From Paenibacillus sedimenti (GTDB taxonomy: Bacteria; Bacillota; Bacilli; Paenibacillales; NBRC-103111), in the NCBI RefSeq assembly GCF_014534655.1, contig NZ_JACVVD010000018.1:1-64000 (forward strand): DNA of 64,000 bases. The letters run 5' to 3'. The position numbers and the translations under genes are program-made. The notes below the pieces were generated by a model. That model was not told where the DNA came from. It made no database searches and saw only the letters and a program-made list of their open reading frames with translations. Positions 56,203 through 63,212 of the stretch are shown here, one piece after another; positions within the stretch are counted from its first letter, which is position 1; each line of letters opens with the position of its first letter.

Positions 56203-57098
56203 AAATAGTCATAACGGGTTCTACGGGTTTTTTGGGCAGCCACCTTACGAGAGCTTTAGTCAAAGAGGGATATGAAGTGGTTATTATAAAAAGAAGCTTC
56301 TCCAATACTTGGAGAATTTCCGATATATTGTCCGAAGTAACGGTCTACAATATCGACGAAGAGCCGCTTGAGCGGCCTTTTATACAATGCGGTCCAATCG
56401 ATGCGGTCATTCACACCGCTACCATGTATGACCGGAATGATGAATCGGCCTTGCAGCTGCTGAATGCTAACGTTTCGTTTCCGCTGGAATTGCTGGAAAT
56501 AGCTGCTTCCTACCAGTCCGGGATGTTTATCAATACGGATTCTTTTATTAATAAAAATAATGCCGGATATAGGCACTTAGCCAAATATGCGCAGACCAAA
56601 AAACAGTTCCTTGAATGGGGTAAGCAATTAAGTGCAGCGGAGAAAATTCACTTTCTTAATTGTCGGCTGGAGCACATATACGGATCCTTTGATAGCGACA
56701 GTAAGTTCACCACCCATATTGTAAAAAGTTGTTTACAGCAAGTTCCCGAGCTGCAACTGACACCTGGCGATCAGAAGAGAGATTTTATACATGTCCACGA
56801 CGTCGTTTCGGCCTATTCTTTGCTGCTAAAGCAGCGGCCAACTGATTCTCCATGGTTTAGCGAATTTGAAATAGGAACAGGAACGACGACGACCGTTCGT
56901 CATTTTGTAGAGCTGGTTCATCGGTTATCCCAATCCGAAACGAAGCTGCATTTTGGTGCCATTCCATATCGGGAACATGAAATTATGGAGTCAAGCGCCA
57001 ATATTTCCGAACTCCGCAAATTAGGGTGGAACCATAAAATAAGCTTACAACGAGGGATAGAATACGTGATTACGAACGAAAAAACAGGAATCGGTTAA
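56199..57098 (+). CDS. RfbJ-like NAD-dependent 4-ketoreductase/epimerase (intact copy)
   Basis: The product has 299 residues from the ATG at 56199, which overlaps the rfbF stop. It is an SDR with TGSTGFLG (6-13) and Tyr130/Lys134 (YAQTKKQF). FINTDSFINKNNAGYRHL, LNCRLEHIYG, RDFIHVHDVVSAYSLL, FEIGTGTTTTV, FGAIPYREHEIM and LGWNHKISLQRG follow the CDP-abequose synthase RfbJ and CDP-paratose synthase pattern. Those enzymes reduce the 4-keto group of a CDP-sugar. Next to RfbF, a CDP-linked substrate is likely. No RfbG or RfbH is seen in the window, so the real substrate may differ. The sister copy at 48525 is broken. Confidence 0.8.
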   Translation: MKIVITGSTGFLGSHLTRALVKEGYEVVIIKRSFSNTWRISDILSEVTVYNIDEEPLERPFIQCGPIDAVIHTATMYDRNDESALQLLNANVSFPLELLEIAASYQSGMFINTDSFINKNNAGYRHLAKYAQTKKQFLEWGKQLSAAEKIHFLNCRLEHIYGSFDSDSKFTTHIVKSCLQQVPELQLTPGDQKRDFIHVHDVVSAYSLLLKQRPTDSPWFSEFEIGTGTTTTVRHFVELVHRLSQSETKLHFGAIPYREHEIMESSANISELRKLGWNHKISLQRGIEYVITNEKTGIG

Positions 57099-57133
57099 AT
57101 ATACTCCATGACATCGTTGGAGGAGGGAGAGAA

Positions 57134-58023
57134 ATGGGCCAAATGAGCAAAAATACGATCTATCAAACCGATCTTCAGTATATGTTCCAAAAGACTCGAG
57201 TGAAAAAGGGAAACTTAAGGACGCATCGATTTTGATTACCGGCTGTGCAGGTGCTTTTTGGGATATTACTTCATGTCGTTTTTATCCGAGTATTCCGAAC
57301 AGCTAGGAATTAAAAGAGTAATTGGCATTGACAACTTTAAGCTTGGAAAACCGAAGTGGGTTACGGAACTAAGCCAATCGAATCCAAGGGTTGAACTTCA
57401 TAGCGCGGATGTTACTCGATTTACATCGTTTCATGCGGAGCAAATGGGTGATGTTGATTTTATTATCCACATGGCCTCAATCGCTTCACCGACCTTCTAT
57501 AGAATGTATCCGCTGGAAACTGTTGACGCCAATGTGTGGGGGCTGCGGTCTTTACTCGATTATTATAGGGATAAGGACATAAAAGGATTTTTGTTTTTCT
57601 CCAGTAGTGAGGTGTATGGCGATCCGTTTCCGAATTATATCCCAACCCCGGAAGATTATAGAGGCAATGTAGCTATGATAGGGCCGCGCGCATGCTACGA
57701 CGAGGCCAAGCGATTCGGGGAGACTCTCTGCTATTTGTAAGCCGAAAAATATCGTATGCCCATATCGATTGTAAGGCCGTTTAACAATTACGGTCCCGGC
57801 ATGCGGCTTCGTGATAAACGGGTGCCGGCCGATTTTGCCAATGCTATCGTTGAGAAGAAAAATATCGTCATGCATTCGGATGGGACTCCGACCCGAACGT
57901 TTTGTTATGTGCCCCGATATAACAAAGGCGAAAACCTTACTGAATTACTCCCCTGCGATTTTCGTCAACGAGGGTGTCCGTCGATTTCTAACTTTTCTTA
58001 ATAAGGAGGGGAACATTCATTGA
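57134..58023 (+). pseudogene. Broken UDP-glucuronate decarboxylase-like SDR, copy 2
   Basis: Relative to the intact copy at 49447, it has small deletions after TATGTTCCAAAA (about 57190) that shift the frame. It has two extra bases in GTGCAGGTGC before the NAD loop, and a C-to-A change making TAA in CTATTTGTAAGCC (57737-57739). A 209-base deletion joins TTTTGTTATGTG to CCCCGATATAAC (about 57911). Remaining open pieces still show SSSEVYGDP and CYDEAKRFGE. Not functional. Confidence 0.92.
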
Positions 58024-59273
58024 TAACGGTGATTGGACTTGGTTTTGTCGGCTTGACCACCGCTCTAGGCTTCAGTGATAAAGGTTACCTCGTTTACGGC
58101 TACGATACGAGTGTGGTCAAGACAGAACGGCTGAGAAAAGGAATGGTTCCTTTTTATGAGCCTTATCTTGACGAGAAACTGAATCAATATATGAATAACC
58201 GCTTTCATATCGTAGATGATTTAAAGGATGCTGTCGACAGGAGCGAAATCATCTTTTTTTGTGTAGGAACCCCAAGCCGGGCGGATGGAAGCGCCGATTT
58301 AAGCTATATTTTCGATGCGGTCAAAAGCGTAACCGAATGTATAACCAAACCACAGTTTAAGGTGCTGGTCATTAAGTCGTCGGTTCCGCCGGCAACGACA
58401 AGCGAATGTATAAAGCCGTATATAGAATCGCTAGGTTTTAAGGTGGGCGAGGACGTCGGTCTAATCAACAATCCCGAGTTTTTGCGGGAGGGGTATGCCT
58501 GGAGCAATTTTATGAACCCTGACAGGATCGTTATCGGTCAAGAGTCCGATAGGAGCGGAGAAATTGCGGAAAATATTTACGGGCCGTTTCGGGCCCCGAT
58601 TTACCGGGTTAGTTTAACAACGGCAGAGTTCATTAAATATTTATCTAACACGTTACTGGCCACTCTCATTAGTTTCGCGAATGAGCAATCATTAATCGCC
58701 AGAGCCATAGGTGATATTGATATTAGAACCGCCTTTCAAGTACTGCACCGGGACAAGAGATGGTTTGGGACTCCGGCTGCAATGACATCCTATGTTTTTC
58801 CGGGCTGCGGCTTCGGAGGGTATTGCCTTCCTAAGGATACGCTTGCATTAGTTAGTCAGTCCATCAAGAACGGGTACTCACCGAATATATTAAAAAGCGT
58901 AATCCAGGTGAATGAAGACATTCAACAATTTGTGGTCAGAGATATAACCGAACAAGTCGGGCCGGAGGAGACAATAGGGATTTTAGGCTTGGCCTTTAAG
59001 CCGAATTCAAATGACATAAGGGAAACGCCGGCAAAACGGATCATAGAGATGCTGATACAAAAGGGATACCGAAACATAATCGTTTACGATCCTATGGCCA
59101 TGCAAGAGTTTAAAGAAGCTTATTCGCTGCCGGTTGAGTATGCCTCCAGCATAAATGCGCTGCTTTCGAAAACCGGGTATGTTGTTATTTTAACCGCATG
59201 GGATGAATTTGTGACGAACGAATTGTCCATTAGAAAAAAACATGTTTTCGATTATCGTTATTTATATGGATGA
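58020..59273 (+). CDS. Nucleotide-sugar (UDP-glucose type) 6-dehydrogenase, intact copy
   Basis: The 417-residue enzyme oxidises the C6 of a nucleotide-glucose to the uronate with two NAD. The NAD site is VIGLGFVG (4-11). Glu153 (NNPEFLREG), Lys207/Asn210 (KYLSN) and catalytic Cys269 (GCGFGGYCLPKD) are all present, as is the C-terminal FKPNSNDIRETPAKRI. The start is TTG 58020, after AAGGAGGGGAAC. It overlaps the broken upstream gene by 4 bases. UDP-glucose is the usual substrate; a CDP-glucose preference is possible given rfbF but unproven. The copy at 50544 is broken. Confidence 0.93.
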   Translation: MITVIGLGFVGLTTALGFSDKGYLVYGYDTSVVKTERLRKGMVPFYEPYLDEKLNQYMNNRFHIVDDLKDAVDRSEIIFFCVGTPSRADGSADLSYIFDAVKSVTECITKPQFKVLVIKSSVPPATTSECIKPYIESLGFKVGEDVGLINNPEFLREGYAWSNFMNPDRIVIGQESDRSGEIAENIYGPFRAPIYRVSLTTAEFIKYLSNTLLATLISFANEQSLIARAIGDIDIRTAFQVLHRDKRWFGTPAAMTSYVFPGCGFGGYCLPKDTLALVSQSIKNGYSPNILKSVIQVNEDIQQFVVRDITEQVGPEETIGILGLAFKPNSNDIRETPAKRIIEMLIQKGYRNIIVYDPMAMQEFKEAYSLPVEYASSINALLSKTGYVVILTAWDEFVTNELSIRKKHVFDYRYLYG

Positions 59274-59307
59274 AGGGAAGGAATATCTCAAAACGGGGTG
59301 ACTTCTA

Positions 59308-60063
59308 GTGGGAAATGAGGTTTATACTATAAAACCTTTCAAGGATACGGGAAATCGGTTTTTAGTAATCGCACGGGTACAGGATGACTCTCTCCATAAA
59401 GAGTGGATAAAGCCGTCCAAATATAGAAATTTTGATTTATATCTGGAGTATTATGGGAAGGGAGGCTGCAATTTCCGAAACGATTGCGACTTCTATTCCG
59501 AGGGGAAGGAAACAAAATGGCCACGAATATATAAGATTATAGAAAAGTACGGAGAGCATATTTTTAAATATGATGCGGTATGGATACCTGATGATGATAT
59601 CAGTACCGACTGTAAAACCATTAATAAAATGTTTAAAATTTTTATGAAATACAAGTTATCTCTAGCCCAACCCGCGTTAACGCGGGACTCCTATTATTCA
59701 CATGAAATTACACGACAAAAAGAAAAGTATGTATTGCGTTACACCAGTTTTGTAGAAGTGATGGCTCCCATTTTCTCAAAAAAGGACCTTCAAAAATGTT
59801 GGAAGTCATTTTCTAAAAGTCAATCCGGTTGGGGACTGAGCTCTATCTGGCCCAAGTTATTGGGTTATTCGAACAATAAAATGGCAATTATCGATAAAAC
59901 GCCGGTAAAACATACGAGGCCAGTAAGAGGAGGAACATTATATAAGGATATTCAAGGTTCAGCTCGCGATGAATTACGGCGTATTTGTAAGGAATACAAA
60001 GTTAAAAAAGCATTTAATACGTACGGTAAGGTGCGGGATAAAACGGAAATGAATAACAAATGA
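59308..60063 (+). CDS. DUF707 family protein, copy 2
   Basis: The 251-residue protein has a GTG start after GGGGTGACTTCTA. It shares KETKWPRIYKII, WIPDDDISTDCKT, LAQPALTRDS, RYTSFVEVMAPIFS and SGWGLSSIWPKLLG with its paralogues. DUF707 has no proven reaction known to me; the acidic DDD patch suggests a GT-A-like transferase. It sits 34 bases after the dehydrogenase and ends cassette copy 2, so it probably uses or transfers the sugar made there. More similar to copy 3 than to copy 1. Confidence 0.75.
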   Translation: MGNEVYTIKPFKDTGNRFLVIARVQDDSLHKEWIKPSKYRNFDLYLEYYGKGGCNFRNDCDFYSEGKETKWPRIYKIIEKYGEHIFKYDAVWIPDDDISTDCKTINKMFKIFMKYKLSLAQPALTRDSYYSHEITRQKEKYVLRYTSFVEVMAPIFSKKDLQKCWKSFSKSQSGWGLSSIWPKLLGYSNNKMAIIDKTPVKHTRPVRGGTLYKDIQGSARDELRRICKEYKVKKAFNTYGKVRDKTEMNNK

Positions 60064-60311
60064 CAAACAGAGGTTTCCTCGTATGTGGATGTGTGATGCT
60101 TTCATATCCCCATATTTCTGTTTCTTTTTGATGTTTAAAATGGAGAATAGGGGATGACCCCGCAGGTTTTCATGTAGAAGTCTCATAATAATTTGGTAGC
60201 TGCAATTTTAAATACAACTCCTGCAGCTTGAAGTTTCAGGCGGGATTCGAAGGTTAGAAAGAAATTCAAAGTTGCCATCACAATTGCAAAACAAGAACGG
60301 GGTGACTTCTA

Positions 60312-61064
60312 GTGGGAAATGAGGTTTATACTATAAAACCTTTCAAGGATACGGGAAATCGGTTTTTAGTAATCGCACGGGTACAGGATGACTCTCTCCA
60401 TAAAGAGTGGATAAAGCCGTCCAAATATAGAAATTTTGATTTATATCTGGAGTATTATGGGAAGGGAGGCTGCAATTTCCGAAACGATTGCGACTTCTAT
60501 TCCGAGGGGAAGGAAACAAAATGGCCACGAATATATAAGATTATAGAAAAGTACGGAGAGCATATTTTTAAATATGATGCGGTATGGATACCTGATGATG
60601 ATATCAGTACCGACTGTAAAACCATTAATAAGATGTTTGAAATTTTTATGAAATACCAGTTATCTCTAGCCCAACCTGCGTTAACGCGAGATTCCTATTA
60701 TTCACATGAAATTACACGACAAAAAGATAAGTATGTACTGCGTTACACCAGTTTTGTAGAAGTGATGGCTCCCATTTTCTCAAAAAAGGCCCTTCAAAAA
60801 TGTTGGAAGTCATTTTCCAAAAGTCAATCCGGTTGGGGACTGGACAGCATTTGGCCCAAGTTATTGGGTTATCCAAAAGATAAAATGGCAATTATCGATA
60901 AAACGCCGGTAAAACATACGAGGCCAGTAAGAGGAGGAACATTATATAAGGATATTCTAGGTTCAGCTCGCGATGAATTACGGCGTATTTGTAAGGAATA
61001 CAAAGTAAAGGAACCATTTGTTTATAATACGTACAGAAAGGTGTGGGATAAAAAACGAAAATGA
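60312..61064 (+). CDS. DUF707 family protein, copy 3
   Basis: The 250-residue protein is nearly identical to copy 2 over its first two thirds. It diverges slightly at SGWGLDSIWPKLLGYPKDKM and at the C-terminus (EPFVYNTYRKVWDKK). It has the same GTG start and the same GGGGTGACTTCTA ribosome site. No cassette genes precede it, so only the terminal gene was copied. Intact, with the WIPDDDIS patch kept, so it may still be functional. Confidence 0.75.
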   Translation: MGNEVYTIKPFKDTGNRFLVIARVQDDSLHKEWIKPSKYRNFDLYLEYYGKGGCNFRNDCDFYSEGKETKWPRIYKIIEKYGEHIFKYDAVWIPDDDISTDCKTINKMFEIFMKYQLSLAQPALTRDSYYSHEITRQKDKYVLRYTSFVEVMAPIFSKKALQKCWKSFSKSQSGWGLDSIWPKLLGYPKDKMAIIDKTPVKHTRPVRGGTLYKDILGSARDELRRICKEYKVKEPFVYNTYRKVWDKKRK

Positions 61065-61111
61065 ATAACAATGTACAAAGAGACCGTTCACTCGTATGTA
61101 TTTACGAGGAC

Positions 61112-61278
61112 TTAATCTTTGCTAAAGTAAATTCGCATTAGTGTACCACAAGTTTGATACGTCATTTTATGAGCTTCAAACCAATCACTATTAATGTTAC
61201 CGGGCAGATCTTTTAAGAATAGCAAACCTTCTTTAGGGAAGCCTGTAAAGTCAAAGCTATTGCTTGTTTTATTTATCT
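61112..61278 (-). pseudogene. N-terminal fragment of a DUF2461 family protein
   Basis: On the minus strand, after AAAGGAGGAGGAG (about 61280-61292), the frame reads NKTSNSFDFTGFPKEGLLFL, KDLPGNINSDWFEAHKMTYQ, then TCGTLMRIYFSKD and a stop at 61112. FTGFPKEGLLFLKDL and the NNNR-WFEAHK-type block match the start of DUF2461 proteins. There is no start codon at the expected place (ATA instead) and about three quarters of the protein is missing. Confidence 0.55.
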
Positions 61279-61448
61279 CCTCCTCCTTTTTTTGAACAAT
61301 GCGCCTCTCATTGAGCAGGTTATTCTACTGAGGCGTGTAGTACCGGCCACAACGTTACTCAAATTTTTCAAATTTCTGGAGTGGGAAGTTCGTATTGTAC
61401 CGGGAGAGATGAAACACACCACTCTGTAAGTGCGTATTCCGGTAATGG

Positions 61449-61487
61449 TTGGACACTCATTCCGAAAAGTTTTGGACACTCATTCCG
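61449..61487 (+). repeat. Terminal repeats of an IS21-like element (left end)
   Basis: TTGGACACTCATTCCG occurs twice as direct copies (61449-61464 and 61472-61487), with a third partial TTGGACA at about 61494. Multiple end repeats ahead of the transposase are typical of IS21-family ends. No matching right end is seen in the window. Confidence 0.65.
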
Positions 61488-61610
61488 GAAACATTTGGAC
61501 AGTTTTTTCTTCCAGTTTTCCCCTCAGGATGGCATCCACTTTTAGCAAAGGTGTACCATTCCGTTCTCGCGAATGTCTTTCGGGACACTAGCAGAAAGGA
61601 GTATACAGCA

Positions 61611-62200
61611 ATGCCCAAACAAAGGAGGATCGCCTTGCCACGCATTTTAGATGTTCTACGCTTGGACGCCGAATCGGATCTAAGCGAAAGAGCTATCGCC
61701 CGAAGTTTATCCCTATCCCCTAGTACCGTCGGCAATATCCTTGCTAGAGCGAAAGATGTCAATCTCACTTGGCCCATTCCGGCACATCTGGATGAACGTA
61801 AAGTGGAATCATTGTTATTTTCTAAAGCAACTGGAGGCCGAAGAAGCGTACAGAGCCAGACTGAAATTACTTGTATCAAGAATCCAAGAGAAAGGGTGTT
61901 ACACTGCAACTCCTCTGGATCGAGTACAAAAATCAATATCCTGAAGGCTATCAGTACAGTCAGTTTTGCGAGCGGTTCAACCAGTGGAAGAAGACGCTGC
62001 AGCTCACCCTTCGTCAGGAACATAAGGCGGGTGAAAAGCTATTTATCGACTATGCAGGTCCAACGATCCCCGTGGTCGATGCCGAGACAGGTGAGATCAA
62101 GGAAGCCCAGTTGTTTGTTGCTACTCTGGGAGCCAGTAATTACACCTACGTAGAGGCGCAGACTTTTTCAGTGGCCTCAGCCAGCTTGGTCTCTACTTGA
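61611..62200 (+). pseudogene. Degenerate IS21-family transposase (istA) fragment
   Basis: The ATG at 61611 follows GAAAGGAG. It gives an HTH-containing N-terminus (LPRILDVLRLDAESDLSERA, IARSLSLSPSTVGNIL). The frame then shifts near 61820 (KQLEAEEAYRARLK) and again near 61870. The third frame carries YPEGYQYSQFCERFNQWKKT, GEKLFIDYAGPTIPV (first catalytic Asp) and LFVATLGASNYTYVEA, and stops at 62200. The rest of the DDE domain and all of istB are absent. Inactive. Confidence 0.85.
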
Positions 62201-62286
62201 GAATCCACTGAACGAAGGCACTTATTTTCCCGATTCTATAGTTCCGTACAAGGCTCTGGAATAACGCCAAAGTTGCGGCTATTACC

Positions 62287-63162
62287 TTATCCTTTCACCG
62301 CTGATCCTGTAATCCCTTGAATGATATAGTTTTGACCGATTAAGAACACTACCAGCATGGGAACAATGCCCGCCGTCGTCGCCGCCATCATGCCGTTATA
62401 ATCGATGTTAAATTCCAGAATGAAATTTTGCATGCCTAACGGCACGGTATACAAGTCGCGATTGATTAGAAACACCAGCGCATTCTCGTAATCGTTCCAG
62501 TGCCAAGAAAAATCAATGATCGCTAGCGTAGCCAGTGCGGGCTTGGCGAGAGGGACCATCAGCTGCCAAAAAATACGGAAGTGACCTGCTCCGTCAATAA
62601 AGGCAGACTCTGTAATATCCTGAGGGATCGACATGAAGAACTGGCGCATCAAGAAGACGCCGAATATCGTAAAGAGACCCGGCAGAATTAGCGCCCAATG
62701 CGTGTTATAAATGCCGATTTGATTAAAAATAATAAACTTCGGTACGAACAAAACTTGCGGCGGAATCATCATCATGGAGAGATATACCATAAAGAGCGCG
62801 TTCCGGCCCTTAAACTCAATCCGAGAAAAGCCATAAGCTGCGAATGCCGACAGCAGCGTAGCGCCTATCGTGCAAATAACAGCGATTTTCAAAGAATTTT
62901 TATAATACGTAACGAAGCTGTTTGCCCCAGTCCACACCTTGATATGGTGATCGAGCACCGGGTGGCTCGGAATCCACGAAATGGGGTAGCTGAATACCTC
63001 ATCGGGGGATTTGAATGACGTGCTGATCATCCATAGAAACGGTACAATCATTAAAAGTCCAAATGCGAACATGACTGCGGTAAGAAGCGTCTTTTTCCAA
63101 CTCATCCGATACAATATTGTGCCCGGCGCGATGGCGGATGCCGGATTTCTGCTGATTTCCAT
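62287..63162 (-). CDS. Carbohydrate ABC transporter permease (MalG/AraQ type)
   Basis: The 291-residue inner-membrane permease has six hydrophobic segments. The EAA loop is ESAFIDGAGHFRIFWQLMVP, LAKPALATLAI, which contacts the ATPase. The N-terminus MFAFGLLMIVPFLWMISTSF and the C-terminal IIQGITGSAVKG are typical of CUT1-type permeases for sugars and oligosaccharides. Start ATG 63162. It follows the partner permease by 50 bases. Substrate unknown; no binding protein lies in the window. Confidence 0.93.
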   Translation of the reverse strand: MEISRNPASAIAPGTILYRMSWKKTLLTAVMFAFGLLMIVPFLWMISTSFKSPDEVFSYPISWIPSHPVLDHHIKVWTGANSFVTYYKNSLKIAVICTIGATLLSAFAAYGFSRIEFKGRNALFMVYLSMMMIPPQVLFVPKFIIFNQIGIYNTHWALILPGLFTIFGVFLMRQFFMSIPQDITESAFIDGAGHFRIFWQLMVPLAKPALATLAIIDFSWHWNDYENALVFLINRDLYTVPLGMQNFILEFNIDYNGMMAATTAGIVPMLVVFLIGQNYIIQGITGSAVKG

Positions 63163-63212
63163 AGATCCCCCTGCCTTTGCTTGTTAGTTTAGCTGGTCGG
63201 TACCGGTATCGA

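Larger units (their letters stand above)
55289..60060 (+). repeat. Nucleotide-sugar cassette, copy 2 of a large direct repeat
   Basis: Collinear with 47616-52372. It holds intact rfbF, intact rfbJ-like, broken decarboxylase-like, intact dehydrogenase and intact DUF707 genes. Homology starts in the untranslated region (AACAAATAGTTAAA, then TTGTCCAAACAAATTTGG), so the promoter region was copied too. Confidence 0.9.
59290..61100 (+). repeat. Tandem duplication of the DUF707 gene
   Basis: The segments 59290-60090 and 60297-61100 are near-identical, from the leader CGGGGTGACTTCTAGTGGG through the gene and some 40 bases of 3' flank (AATGAATAACAA, then CTCGTATGT). About 200 unrelated bases (including an AGCTGCA/TGCAGCT dyad near 60207) separate them. 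The near-identity implies a more recent event than the cassette duplication. Confidence 0.9.

Noticed and set aside
45894-61100. Sequencing errors as the cause of the broken island genes
   Set aside because: Core genes over 45 kb are all intact, and several lesions are large deletions or substitutions shown by comparison with the sister copy.
61449-62200. A complete, active IS21 element
   Set aside because: istA has two frameshifts and is truncated, istB is missing and no right end was found.
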